Shown: piece after piece, positions 49,000 through 61,389 of the stretch
Layout of the letters: each line of letters starts with the position of its first letter
Numbering within the stretch: position 1 is the first letter of the stretch
Source: Lates calcarifer
Lineage: Eukaryota; Chordata; Actinopteri; Centropomidae
Assembly: GCF_001640805.2 (NCBI RefSeq)
Contig: NC_066854.1
Coordinates: 12,812,776-12,876,775 of the forward strand
DNA length: 64,000 bases
Direction: 5' to 3'
Notes under the pieces: generated by a model
What the model was told of the DNA's origin: nothing
The model's input: the letters and a program-made list of their open reading frames with translations, nothing else
Database searches by the model: none
Translations under genes and position numbers: made by a program

Positions 49000-50658
49000 A
49001 ATAAAATTCCATCTCCAAGAGACCAAAATGATTCTAAAAGTAGCTTCAAGAACTGAAGTTAGCCACGGTGACCTTTGCTGACCTTTGGTGACAGCCTACC
49101 ACTTCTTCCTCCATCTGCTGCTGACAGACAGTCAGAAGGCTTTACAACAGGATGCTGTAAACACCCCTTTGTGTCATAAAGTAATCCAACACAATGTGAC
49201 TGTGTAGCACCATGTTAAGTGCAGTCTCCTTAATCTTACTCTAGTAATCATAATTATATCTCAGAGCTAATTTAGCAATGATTCAGTTAGGGTAAAGTAA
49301 TACAACAAGTATATCAAATAAAGGATAGAACTAAAATGTGGAAGACTTGTAGCTAACTTCCTGTGTGATGGAGGCTTAGAGCAAAACATGTTACTGTTAA
49401 TTAATGTAACTACATTAATTATATTAGTTTTAATAGTAGAATTATGAATGCTAAAAACACTAAAAGCGAAATGCATTCATCATGGACTCTTGGATGAATG
49501 TGTTTGTCTACATGTGGGAGTGCATGTCCTTGTGCAAGCGTGCATTTTATCCTGGATATGTGTGTGTGTGTGTGTGTGTGTGTGTCATTTGGTGCTGCTG
49601 CTAACTGATATGTCAGAAAATCAATTAATTACTTTTAAGCGGCAGTTAACTGCATCCGCACAATACACCCCATGAATTATAGACGAAGCATGTGTGTATA
49701 TACTGTGTGTGTGTGTGTGTGTGTGTGTGCATGAGAGAGAGAGAGAGATAGAATTGGCTGCACTGTTAACTAGAGACAATTGGTAACTCCTCCGTCAGTG
49801 ATCAATTGATGAGAGCGCTTCGATACAAATCTACTGAGCCACTGAACTGACTCATCCACTGTCTACTTTACAGCATTGTTACTGTGTGTGTGTGTGTGTG
49901 TGTGTTTGTGCGCATTGTCTTTTTCATTTTATTTAATAAACTACCTCCATCAGTTATTAAAACAACAGCAAACCAACCTTTTTTACATTTGTTTGAGGAC
50001 AGATTTGATCAATTTTACTGCTCTGATGTATTCAGAATGAACTTAATTAACATAACTAATTAACATAACTACTCTTTAATTACTAAAGTTCTAATTATCA
50101 TACTTCTAAGAAACATTAAAGCACATTTCATACATGAGACACAGTTTAAAGTGCTGTACTTTAAATCATAAAACATAAAAAGTTCCATATGGATATAGTC
50201 CAAAAAAATCAAAAACAAAGCCCATTTGTAGAGGTGTTCAAATCACTGCATCTCTTTAATACTGGTGTTACCTCAAGAATTCAATTTAATTTATCTGTAT
50301 AATCAATTAGATTTGCACATTTTAAAGTCATATTTCTGACTGTAATTGAAGCATTTTGACATTGATTTAATGCCAAAACACACAGTATTTGTATGTGGCC
50401 TTGCCAAGTTTGTTCTCTCTAGTTTTGAGCCAAAAACTGAATGATATCATGATGTTGATTCTTGCTTCCTAAATGACTGTATGAACAAAGGCACAGTATG
50501 TGGAGAGGTGTTGTCCTGTAAATAGAATGTGATGAACTGCGAGGTGTTAAAGGTGCGATGAGCAACCGGAGAGATAAAAACCAGAGGACGTCTCCTTTTC
50601 CCCAGACTCTCTCTTTCTCTCTATTGATCCCCCGCTCAAGGTGGCAACGAGTGTGTGT

Positions 50659-50699
<41 letters not shown>

Positions 50700-52330
50700 T
50701 ATTGATCCTTACCATGCCACTGTCACTGGCCTCAGGGTGGCCTCAACTCAGGGGATGACAGGGGGCAGACAGCCGCTGGCAGAGAGAGAGAGAGGGAGAG
50801 AGAGAGAGTTTATTTCTTCTCCACTTCACTATAATTGTTTCCTCTTGAATCTCTCTAATTTGAGCAGTTGCCTAACATGTGTTATTATTACAAGTTATAC
50901 CATTATTACAGTTCTTTTACTTGTCTGTATTCAGGACTGAACCAAAAATATAGGCTGGGGAGGGGAGCATCTTTGGATGTATTGATCTGTCATTTGTCAT
51001 TAATTTTCTTATCTAGGGATATTTTGAGGTTTTATAAACACACTAGATTATTACTCATGTCTTTTCTTCAACACACCTCACCTTAACAAACATGAGAACG
51101 CACATCAGACGAATTAAAAGTGTGAATCCCAGTCATAGTTCAGATATAAAATCGTGGTGCACGTCAGAGCTTCTCTCTTGCCGACAGCTCTGTCAGCTGA
51201 ACGTCTAGTCACGTTGGATCGGCAGAGAGAGAGAGAGGTTGCACCAACATTCGGGTCACGAGTCCTTAAGATAACTTTGCAGACAATTAGCACTGGAGCT
51301 AAGAGCAGCCAACAGAGTCAAGGTGCCTCTTCCTTCCATCACCCCTCCTTCCAGGGGTTTGTTTTGTAGTTTGGTCGTTTTGAGGTGAAACTTGGGTTGT
51401 ACAGTTTGTAGCTCACCATGACTCAGCTTTTAGGTGGTAGTCCTACATATACAGAAAATTCTGTCTCCGTTATTAGTAACAAAGATCTCTGTGTGCTAAA
51501 TATGTGGGGTCTCAGGAGGTCACGGACCACTTCATTTTACATCCAGGACCTCTTAAAAACGCCAAGGTCCAACTCTGGTACAATGAGTTTATATTTGAAG
51601 AGGCTGTAAGTTTATGAGCATGTTGAAATGATGAAAGGTGAAGAGCAGCATGGAGACTGTGTCCAGCACCATTGGTCGTAGTTGTACAGACTATATATGT
51701 TTTTAAAATCCAATATATAAATATATAAATATAAGTTCTTATTTATCTAAAGGAAAGACCTAACAGGCCTTTAACCACTGCAGTCTATACATCCACTGCA
51801 CTCACTTTTTTTTCATCAGATAATTTTAGAAAAGGTCCTGGCATTTGAAACTCATCTTACGAGGTTTTGAGTAACATTTATTAAGAGACAGGTTTTAAAA
51901 TTAGAAAGGTGGGTTTTTATCTACGACAGAAATCTGAAAAGTCAAAGGAAAAATGTACTTTTATTAAATTGGGTCAGCTAAACACAGCCAAAAAATGTAT
52001 TTCAAATTTTGAAAAAAAAAATAATAATAAATTAATTAACAGATAGCTAAATTAAACTTTGCATGGAGTCTACATATAATGTAATATAAGAAGAGTTTTA
52101 CAACATAGTAGTGGTAGAGTTACTAGTGGTCCCTTACAGAAGAAACAAAGATGTTTCTTCAGCCTTTTCTTTTTTTGATTCTGATGTTTTTTTAGTAGCT
52201 TTTGTCACTTTTATTGAAATCAAATGTGTTTTTTTTTTTACATGAAAAATACAAAATTTACAAGAATGAGGTTAAAAACGGTGGTTCTCTCTGCTGAACC
52301 AAAACATCTGTCTGTCTACCAAGTTGTGGT
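49000..52330 (+). other. Non-coding runx1 intron with microsatellites
   Basis: TG runs at 49559-49586, 49703-49730 (followed by GA), 49880-49903 and 50661-50698. GA patch at 50780-50810. The remainder is AT-rich and unrecognised. Confidence 0.6.
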
Positions 52331-52363
52331 GTTTCCAGAACCACACTATGGCTTGCAATCAGC

Positions 52364-52365
<2 letters not shown>

Positions 52366-52411
<46 letters not shown>
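52366..52411 (+). repeat. (CA)23 microsatellite
   Basis: Uninterrupted CA run, followed by shorter CA runs to 52590. Confidence 0.95.
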
Positions 52412-52413
<2 letters not shown>

Positions 52414-53336
52414 ACACTTTTAGTTTAGGCTCAGTATGAACACACACACCTCAGAGAACCACTGTGGCTCACAATAACTCACACACACACTGTATGAGGT
52501 TGTCACTGAGGGTCACAGGAATCTGTGGCTCCATCACTCACATGCAGAGTACACATACTCCCTGTCACTGACCAACACACACACACACAGGCAGTTTTGT
52601 GGTGATATCACCAGCCAAAGGGCCTCTGGGAGAGCCACTGTGGGAAGCTCAGTGTCCACCAATGTGTGTATGTCATAGTGGTCACCTTGAGGTCTGGTAG
52701 TGTATCTCTATTTAGCTTCAACCAACAGAGAGCAATGGTTCTGTTAGGTCACAAACAGTCAGGTTTTACACTCAGATGGAAATGTCAGGTGGTGTCATCT
52801 GATTTTAGGCCTTTCTTACTTAAGATTTTTACTTTGTTTCACAATCTTTTCTTTAATGAAAGTTGGGATTTTGTTTTGCCTTATCTCAGGGAGAGTAAGA
52901 AATTATATTTTACTGCATTAATATTTATGAATATAGTCTAAACAACATGCATTTTTTAAAAAGTATGTATATCTAAATGCATTAGCATCAGCAAATATCA
53001 GAAAAAATAACCTCTTTTTATTTGATATAAATGATTTAACTTCATTAGCCAACATCACCTGTACTTAGGTCCACGGTAATGTATAAAGAAAAACATATAG
53101 AAATATCTACTGTATAAATATTCAAAATACAATGCAGTTTGTCAGGAAAATGTAAAAACTGAAACATAATCAAAAGCACAGCACAACATGAGCATTAAAC
53201 ACAACCAAAATGACTGTTATAGCAGGAATTAGCAGCATTGGTGAAACTGTTAAGATTAAAAATGAGGGGAAGTTCCAGGGTCCTTGTGTTGTATGTACTG
53301 GGACACTTAGAGCTGAGCCAGCGTTAACAACATTTG

Positions 53337-53400
53337 TTAAGATAAGATAAGATAATCCTTTATTAGTCCCACAATGGGGACATTTACAATTATGCTGTGC
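53337..53400 (-). mobile_element. Retroposon end, (GATAA)n TCCTTTATTAGTCCCACAA type
   Basis: GATAAGATAAGATAATCCTT followed by TATTAGTCCCACAATGGGG is a familiar fish repeat end, here in reverse orientation (its A/T-rich 3' end lies at the left). Flanks show no coding part. Confidence 0.6.
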
Positions 53401-54455
53401 TTTTCCTGCTGTGAAAAAGTTTTTAGGTACATGCCACACATTTTGGTTCATCACTGGCCATAACGTTGCACAGCTTTAATTAAAAATGTAACGCTTAGCT
53501 AGCCCGAAGCTGTGTATATGTCATTGCTCAATTGTGGATTGCCTGTCATAAAACTCCTATGCCATGCAATGGGTTTTCAGCAAACTCAAACTGGCTTAAT
53601 GCAGGCATCATCAATGTGATTTTCCCACTGTGATATATCAGTATGTGATTTGTGAAAAAAAAAACAAAACAAAACATATTCATAGTCAACTTATGGAGAG
53701 CTACAATAATCAAAAACATAATGAATTTGGAAGTGGCTAATAAAAGTCAGTGTGTGACCTCAGTTTTCCAACCAGAATATCCAAATCACAAAGACGACAG
53801 AGTGTGAGGAGGAGGGAGGGAGAGAGAGAGAAAGGGGGAGCTAAATGTCGTTCCTCTTACCTTACTATGTTGTAGCTTAATATAGGAGGGTAACCCGAGG
53901 AGTCAGTTGGTTTTAACTTAGCTAGCCAAATAGGTAGTCAGAGCCTAAGTACCAATATTAGCCACTATTTTATTCTAAACAGAAGCTAACACTAACACTG
54001 ATGATTAGCTTGTCATGTACAAGCTAAAATCCATCTGTAATAACCAAGCTTTATAAACATGCTTCCAAAAATAAGAGAAGTACAGCCAATCAGCTGTTGG
54101 CAGGTTCAGTTCAAAACTCATGTGTGACCTCAATTTTCAGCTAGAACTTCCAAATAGTGAGGGAGGGTGAGAGAGGGGAAAGGGGGGGGGAGAGAAAATC
54201 ATTTGAGAAGCTAAATGAAATTAGCAGCTTTAAAGAGCCTGAGGGCAAAGTGGAGTCGTGTCCCCCATGGCTACGCTTTAGAGGAAGAGGGAATGAATTA
54301 AGCTTGACTGGATTCTCTCCTGTTTCTTCACCTCCTCCTCCTCCTCGCCTCCCTGCTTCTTCCTCCCTCACTTTTTTCCCTGTTTTTTTTTTTTTTTTTT
54401 ACTAATATACAGGGAGAGATGAAGGGAGAGGGGAGGGGGTGGAGGAGATGAATGA

Positions 54456-54470
54456 GGGGTATAAAAGCAG
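54456..54470 (+). promoter_or_regulatory. TATA box (candidate intronic promoter)
   Basis: GGGGTATAAAAGCAG is a consensus TATA element within a purine-rich stretch (54410-54455). A start would fall near 54490. It lies about 315 bp upstream of the exon-like segment at 54775-54871. No initiator or CpG island is evident. Confidence 0.4.
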
Positions 54471-54783
54471 TTCATGGAGATGAGGACAGGCTGGCGCTCA
54501 TCTTTGCTGAATGATTCTCTTCTGAGTTTTCTTGTTGACTCAAATTTTGGACTTTGGATGAACAAAAAGTAAAGAAAAAACTCACTTAATTTTTTCTTTT
54601 TTTTTTTCTTCTACTTCTACCTTTTCATTTTCTTGTTCCTCCCATTCGCTCCTGTTTCCCCTTTGCTGTTTTTCCTATTCTTCTTCTTATTTGTTCCTTT
54701 GATGCCTTCTTTTCTCTCCCCTCTGGTTGTTGGAAATTTGGTTGTTCTGCAGCTGTTGCTGTTTCTGCACCCAGGACTGAAGC

Positions 54784-54871
54784 ATGAACCCTGGGGCATT
54801 TTCCAGCTCTGGCCCTCTGTCCTGGGCCATGTACTTGATGAGGAAAGGCCGGACAGGCAGCGGACTCTTTG
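54784..54871 (+). CDS. Candidate alternative first exon inside the runx1 intron
   Basis: A polypyrimidine tract and acceptor (tgctgtttctgcacccag) end at 54774, and a donor G|gtaaag follows 54871, defining a 97-nt segment. The ATG at 54784 gives MNPGAFSSSGPLSWAMYLMR then KGRTGSGLF and one spare base, so it ends in phase 1. That is the phase used by both known runx1 first exons; joined to 61163 it would read ...GLF-DPAPGRR. I recognise no protein family. It could be a runx1 isoform, an unrelated short transcript, or chance. Including the whole 97 nt between P1 and the shared exon would break the frame, so it would have to act as a first coding exon. Confidence 0.3.
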
Positions 54872-55559
54872 GTAAAGCTGATTCTTTTTTGACACCTCCT
54901 GGTCATTGTCATCACCATCACGTCTAGTCAAAATCAACATTTTCGTTATGTTTTCCATTTGTGATGATAACTCGTGACCTTGAGCATCCAATATTTCATT
55001 TCATTTCAGTTCATCTGGTTTCTAAGACTGCATCAGAACTCACTCCCTCATTCACTCATTCACTACTCCCTACATCCAGACACTTCTAACTCATCATAGT
55101 TCATCAGAGTTCAGTTAACACTGGTAGCAGATTTCAAACACTCTAAGAGTTTTCGTAGGGGGTTCAGTAATTCGTTGGGGGGTTCTATGCAGTGGGAGGC
55201 CTTTGGTGTTGTAGTTGTTGGAGATGTGTTGTCTGGTTCTGCTGGGTTTGGACTTAAACGCGACATTCACAGAGAATTCGCAGAAGTCGTCATTATGGCT
55301 TATGGAAGGCTTGTCAGTCTACTGTCCTAGTTCTAGTTCTAATAGATTTTTGGAATGGACAGTTATTTATCATGACATATGTAGTAATGTTTTTGTTTTT
55401 TTTTGGGAGTATGATGATCAATCTTTTGGACCTGCGTTGTTGCTACAGCAAACTCACCCGTGTAAATTTTTCCGTGTTAATTGACATTAACGGTGGTCAG
55501 AGTTATTTTAACACTTGTCTGCGGATGGTGTGGATTTTGGTTGTTGCAGGTATGTCCAC

Positions 55560-55630
55560 ACGGGTGGCATGGTGGTGCAGTGGTTAGCACTGTCGTCTGT
55601 GGTTCGAGCCCCACACCTCTCTAGTTATAT
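55560..55630 (+). mobile_element. tRNA-like SINE head fragment
   Basis: GGTGGCATGGTGGTGCAGTG, then GTTAGCACTGTCG and an intact Pol III B-box, GGTTCGAGCC, form the head of a common fish SINE. The usual central part between the boxes is shortened and the downstream body is not recognisable. Confidence 0.6.
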
Positions 55631-55699
55631 TGTGGCGATTTCGCTGCGTATGGAAATAAGTCTAGGACCAGTTGTTTTGTCCTCTGCATTTCTGTAAGT

Positions 55700-57638
55700 T
55701 GTGTGTGATTCTCTGCCTTTCTTCTGGTTCACATAAACTTCTGACAAATACAGTCCAGCCTTGTAGGACTGGCATCATCAGATTTTTTTTTTTTTTATTA
55801 AAAACAAAAATATTGTTTTGCACTTTAGAGGGCTGTTGCTGATATTTGCAGATATACTGTACCATTAATTGTTCACAGTGACGCTATCTCTTCATGAAAT
55901 AGCCTGAAAACATGAGTATTCCTGTCGATGTGGTGAAAGCCTCTGCAAAAAACATTCAGGCTGAAATGGAAAAAAAAATGCTTTGTTGACACAAATGTTA
56001 GTGAGTGATATTATAATAATTACAACAATTAAAATAACACATTCATTCTAACAGCACATCTATCACATTCTCTGTGTGTGCATATTTTCAGTTTGATTAA
56101 TCTTTGATATTTATTTGACTGAACAGTCTTTCTGCTGCCGCTGATAATATTAAGTAATGCTTGTATCAATAACTTTGATAGGTGATTGTGACTGGGTATT
56201 GATTATGGATCAGAGGACACAGAGCAGCTCATATTACAAACCAGTCAGTGGGAAAAGCTTGCTGAGAGAAATCTAACTCCTCTCCCTCTGCCATGTTCTT
56301 CCTTTCTTTTTCTCAACCTCTGTTTCACTCGTCTCTTACATCAGTGCAGTATTTTCATTTGTAGAACTTTAGTCTTCTATAGAGCAGGGTTATTTTGGTC
56401 AAAGATAAAGTCTTTTAATTTAAATTTAAATTTTTAAAAATCTATTATTTTTCATTTTAAATTAAATATTAACATTTCCGACATTTTGTGGCAGCACAAG
56501 CCATCTTGTCTATTATTTTTACACAGCAATAATATACATGTATAATGATAGATGACTATATGAATTGTTCTAAGCATCAAACTCACTTTGTTGCTATTTT
56601 CTGTATACTTGGCATAAGGCCTAAAATTTTCATAGATATATAGTTACAAAGCATCCTTCAGTGTTTGAATTATTTATAATGGTTATATTAGGAATAAATG
56701 TTCAGTGTCAGATCTAATGACATTAACTTTGACAGACCTGCTTTAACATGTGCTTGTAGATTTTTTTTTTTTTTTAAAGAATAACAGTGAAAGTGTTTTT
56801 TTTTTTTTTTTCAATGCAATTTCACAATTAGTGGCTGTTTCATTTTTACACCGAAATCTGAAAATACAAAACATCTGAATTCATGCCCAAAAAGAGAGAA
56901 TGAATAGGCCCATGATGAGGGAGTGAAAAATAGATATTTCCAAGGGCAAATCACGTCACGTCCATCTCAGGCCAATATGAGAGCGGAGGCGTTTACATTT
57001 TTTATCATTCCCCCTTTGGCTACAAGACTGATGGATGCAGAGGCAGACTGGCATTTCCCTAAAACTCCTCCGACAGCATGTTGATTTAACTTAAATCATA
57101 TCGACTGACTCCAAAAAAAAAAAAGCTTGTTGAAACAGGCAGGTGCACAGTATGCTGTTTACCTCTGTGTAAAGTTTGGTGGTACCTCTAACTCCCTCAT
57201 ATTCTTATTTAGGAGTAGTTATGAAAAATAATTAGCATTGCATCTTAATACTGCACAAACGTCCATGTCTAATCATTTACCTCAAACTCTGACAGAGACC
57301 TCATGACTGACCAACCTGATGTTTAAAATACCACAGAATTTAAAGCACAGATTTTAATTTGAAAGGCAAATAACTTCATGAAATTATTTGGTTTGGGTTC
57401 CCCGAGGTGTGCGATTTTAAAAACCTGATTTTAAAATGTTGTTGTGTTCGATAAAATAACCGCTGATGAAGACCATGTGATATGGTTGACAGCTCCAGCA
57501 CAAGCGAGGAAGTAGATTTGAAGTTGAGATAGTTTTGTCAGTCGTTTCTCTCTCACTGATTTTCTTCTCATTTTTATTTTTGTTCTTTCACCAAGTGAGA
57601 TTGAGGAGAGCATAGAAAAGAAGTACTAGAATGTATAT

Positions 57639-57684
<46 letters not shown>

Positions 57685-57829
57685 TTTACAGTGTATAATA
57701 TACAGTGTGTGTGTGTGTGTATATGTGTATTCATATATAAGTAAACACCGATCAGTATTTTATATCAGCAAGTGAATCAAAGTTAAAGCCATAGCAGGAG
57801 AAGTTAATTGGCTGGACATATGTGTGTGT

Positions 57830-57877
<48 letters not shown>

Positions 57878-58470
57878 GTTTTATTAAATGGCAGTATAAT
57901 AATGGCATCATCTGAATCAGTGTGATATGTTTCTATCGTCTGTTTAAAATGTTTATTTCTTTAATATTCAGTTAACTGGGAAACTGGGAAAACCTTATTG
58001 AGATTGGTCAGGATGGACGACCCAAACACAAAGTATGTTTACTAATCTGAATTAAGCCAAAATACAATTATAAAAGTAATTTTTCTATATAATTAAGATG
58101 TAGAATATTAGAACGTGGGTTCAGTTAATTAACTGAACGTGGTGGTGCTGTCCATTCAGTCGGGCGCTCAGGAGGACAGTCATGAGTTAGATCACCTACT
58201 GCCCCCTATTGTTCATACCTGGTACTGACAGCCTGGCTTTAGATGCACTGGCTTCTGAGTTGCATTGGAGTCAAGTTCATGACAGCGTTTATTATATCTG
58301 AGAGAGTTTGGAGTATGGGACATTAGGTTGTTGAGGAAAATACTGGATAGAGTCAGAGATTAAAATATGAACACTGGATGAAAAGAAGAGAGAGAGAGGG
58401 AGGCAGATGGATGTATATATATTTTTGGGAGATAAATAAATTCAGTGTGTAGACATATGTTTTAATGTCA
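55700..58470 (+). other. Non-coding runx1 intron upstream of P2
   Basis: AT-rich with T-runs (56761-56775, 56798-56812). The stretch 56940-57080 looks unique and slightly GC-richer (possible conserved element). Compound TA/CA microsatellites lie at 57639-57684 and 57834-57886. Confidence 0.5.
57639..57886 (+). repeat. (TA)n(CA)n and (CA)n(TA)n compound microsatellites
   Basis: TA 57639-57660 runs into CA 57661-57684; a TG run lies at 57702-57721; CA 57834-57870 runs into TATATAT. The pieces can pair with each other. Confidence 0.9.
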
Positions 58471-58539
58471 CTTTGTTTTATTTGGCCACATGTACTGAAT
58501 TCACGGAGACTCAGTCAGTTACCGCCGCTGCTTCAGCTC

Positions 58540-58730
58540 AGGAGGAAGTGCGGCTTCGCTGTCTCCCTCTCTCTTTCTCCCCCCTAAACCCCGCCTCCTC
58601 TCGGACGGACGTAACGCTGATTGGTCAAAGCCTTCTAGCGGCAGCCGGCGGCGAGCCATCCCATTGGCTAAAAGCTGCTAAAGTGCACAGATGAAATGCA
58701 AATCCACAGCTCTGCCAGTAAAAAGCCTGG
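58540..58730 (+). promoter_or_regulatory. runx1: runx1 proximal (P2) promoter
   Basis: A GC- and CpG-richer island in AT-rich surroundings. It contains a GC box (CCCCGCCTCC, about 58588-58597), two inverted CCAAT boxes (TGATTGGTCA at 58618-58627 and ATTGG at 58663-58667, about 43 bp apart, typical NF-Y spacing), a perfect octamer ATGCAAAT at 58696-58703, and a weak AT-rich GTAAAAAG near 58717. The following 600 bp to the P2 ATG reads as a long 5' UTR. The exact start site is not determinable. Confidence 0.7.
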
Positions 58731-59327
58731 CGCTGTCAGCCGGAATGTCCATTCATCTGGAGGGAGGGGAAGGGAGAGAGACATTGGAGGGGTGTAGAGA
58801 GAGAGTGCGGGTTGTGTGAAACCTCAGTCTGTCGGAATCAGACAAATTTACATCAAATTTACTTTTCGTGTTTCTTCCTACTTTGTCCGCTTCCTTTCAC
58901 TTTTGATGCCAGCCATGCGTGAAGGCTTCATTTCGGCTGCGAGGAGACAGAAGGAGCTTTGAAGACTTTTCAGAATCCATCCCAAGTCTGAGAGCGACTT
59001 TTACCCTGCGTGGAGAGCAGAGGAGAGACTCTCTAAACTGTTGGAAATCTGCGTTTGAGTCCGTGCGGTCACGGGCTCTTTTTTTTTTGTTTTTTTTATT
59101 TTATTTTATTTTTTTACGCACGAAGGCTGAAATCCGGCGCGTCTGGACTGGATAACGCGCCGCAGCAGCTGGGCGATTTTTTTTATTCTATATTTTATGG
59201 ACAGTTAACTAGAAGTCGACGAGGCGACAAATCTACAGAAAACAATCTGCTTCTTGTGGCGAAAACAAGAAAAGAAGTGGGAGGTTTATAAGTGAAGATC
59301 GGGGAAGTTGAGTATCTGGACGCACAA
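58731..59327 (+). other. runx1: runx1 P2 5' UTR (approximate)
   Basis: A leader of roughly 500-600 nt with several poly-T/TTTTA stretches near 59080-59115 and 59175-59195. It contains at least two upstream ATG frames: 58906-58962 and a three-codon frame at 59197-59208. Long, structured P2 leaders with cap-independent translation are described for mammalian RUNX1. The 5' limit is a guess. Confidence 0.6.
58906..58962 (+). CDS. Upstream ORF in the runx1 P2 leader
   Basis: An 18-codon frame starting MPAMREGF, with two in-frame ATGs (58906, 58915), ending TGA at 58960-58962, 365 bp before the main P2 ATG. It resembles no protein and may tune translation of the proximal isoform. Confidence 0.4.
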   Translation: MPAMREGFISAARRQKEL

Positions 59328-59355
59328 ATGGTGTTTCTGTGGGACGCAAAATACG
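59328..59355 (+). CDS. runx1: runx1 proximal (P2) first coding exon
   Basis: ATG in good context (A at -3, G at +4) followed by MVFLWDAKY and one base of the Asp codon; donor G|gtacaa at 59355/59356. It joins 61163 to give [17 protein letters not shown]. As I recall, fish Runx1 P2 products begin with this MVFLWDAKYD peptide, where mammals have MRIPVDASTSRRF. The intron to the shared exon is 1.8 kb. This isoform is expected to be the shorter-N-terminus form made in most non-blood tissues. Confidence 0.9.
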
Positions 59356-61162
59356 GTACAAATCATTTCTTTATATTTGTCTGACACTTTATAACAAATT
59401 ATCTTCATTGAAGTCAACAGCATTACCTCCAGCAGGACGTCTGTAAAATGTAACGAGCGCAAAGAAGGAAAAAAAAAAACACACTCAGCAATCCCTCTTC
59501 TCCGTTAGTACGCACTGGTTCCGGAGCCTGCAGTTCCGTAACCATTTCAGTCATGATATGCGAGTTATCTGATGCAGTGTGATGGCTTGATTTGTTTATT
59601 CTGCTTAGATTAAAACAGAAGAAGAAGAAAAAAAGGAATGGAAATATATTTTCCTTCCCCCCCTCCCTTCCTTTCCTTTGTGTTTGTATTAGTGTTGCGT
59701 TTGGGGACCTCTTCCACAGTAGATGTTGTGGTGAGGTCAGACTGCAGGTGTTTTAGAAATCTTCTCTTATTTCTCCTTTTCAGGCTCAGTGTAACTTCCC
59801 CTTAATCAGATACAAACACGAGCAGGTTCAGTTACTTCTCAATCATAAAATCTCCTGGTTATTATAAAGCACCTGAACACAACTGGGATGCTTTAGAAAA
59901 ATATTAGAAATAAAATCTTTCTACAATATAACAAGCGCTGATGATGCTTTCTTTGCATATTATGATGCGCATATGATACCACTTCTTTAACACTCATTAT
60001 AATGTGTGATTAGATTTTTAAATATGTGACATTTTCATCTTCGAGACTGGGTGATGAGAATTTTGAGGCCACACAAGCTGATGTAAGAAAAGAGTTAGCA
60101 GACAACTTTAAGTCCATTAAAAATGGTGAGCTGACACACTAAGTGCCACTCCATGTTTAACCTGCACGTCACAGATTTATCTCAGAGTGTGATCATAATC
60201 TTTTTCTTCCCCAGACAGAGCTGTTGAATGAAGAAGTCAGTGTCCCTCAGGTCATGTAGCTGCTGCTCCAGCACGAATTCTGATGGCTCAGCCCTTGATG
60301 CAGCCCATCCTGGGCTGTAAGCACAATATACAATCTCCCTGCGTCCTTGACAAATTTAATAGCGAGGGATCACTGATATGAGTCCTCACATTCTGGCAAA
60401 AAAAAAAAAAAAAGAACAAATCTACCTCTGCTCAGGCTCTGGTCTATAAATCTGACCCGAAACGTCCCATGGCTGTTTCAACACTAACAGAAGATCAGAT
60501 CTTCTATTAGATTCTTCAAATGAATTTAATGTCTGATACCCAGAATAAACTCATATTTAACTCCACATTCACTCCAACCGACTTAAGTAAAATTAAACGT
60601 ACTTCTTTCCTGTTTGTGCGTCAGTGAAAACCGCTCACCGCTCACAAGGTGAGGGGTTGCAGTGAGGTTGTCGTACGATGTGGTAGCACTGGGAAGGTTT
60701 CAAACTGTAAGCTAAACTCCAAACCGCCAGCATGTGGCTTCAATTGTGGGTTGGCTGACTGACAAAGCAACAGAGCCACTGATACTGCAGACAGACAGAC
60801 AGACAGATAGACAAGCCTAACCTGCTAATTTATCAAATTTCCTCTGCTATTCTCATTTTTCTGACTAGATGTGCGTGTGTCTACTTTTTAATTTTTTTTT
60901 TTTTTAATGGAATAAGAATTAAAATACAATGAACATAAGCTTTTCTACCATATATTATATTCAGAACTGCTTTAAAAGATGACGACATAAGAAATCCATT
61001 TTTGTTTTAACCAGTCAACAACCCAGAGCATAGTCAACTTAGTATTATAGATGAATAGAATTAAACACTATAGAATTGTTTCCTCTTGTTTTTTACAACC
61101 GGACACCTTCAGTGTGGAGATATTAAAGCAGTATAAAAGGAAATATATTTCCTCTCTCCCAG
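59356..61162 (+). other. runx1 intron between P2 exon and shared exon
   Basis: Unique-looking sequence with a poly-A run at 60399-60415 and a (ACAG)n run at 60788-60808. No additional exon seen. Confidence 0.6.
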
Positions 61163-61314
61163 ACCCAGCCCCTGGCCGGCGTTACACTCCCCCCTCCACC
61201 ACCCTCGCCTCTGGGGGGAAGATGGCCGAGGCCCTGCCTTTAGGCGCCCAGGAGGCCGGAGGCGGGGCCGCTCTGATGGGCAAGCTGCGCATGGCCGACC
61301 GGGGCATGGTGGAG
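61163..61314 (+). CDS. runx1: runx1 shared exon, pre-Runt region
   Basis: The acceptor tttcctctctcccag precedes 61163 and the donor GAG|gtatga follows 61314. The 152 nt encode (D)[13 protein letters not shown]..., the [10 protein letters not shown] block, a Gly/Ala-rich stretch, [12 protein letters not shown]. Human RUNX1 has [24 protein letters not shown]...GKLRSGDRSMVEV, an almost residue-for-residue match that excludes RUNX2 (poly-Q/A here) and RUNX3. It accepts both the P1 and P2 first exons in phase 1 and ends in phase 0. Fish-specific differences are an extra Gly before KM and a longer Gly/Ala run (QEAGGGAAL). Confidence 0.96.
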
Positions 61315-61389
61315 GTATGATGACACTGAACTTTAAAAAAAGAAAAAAAAAACACTCTCTGCATTTGTTCTAAATGGAAAACATTTTAA

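Noticed and set aside
55560..55630. A tRNA gene
   Set aside because: A and B boxes are present but no cloverleaf can be drawn and the sequence matches a SINE head.
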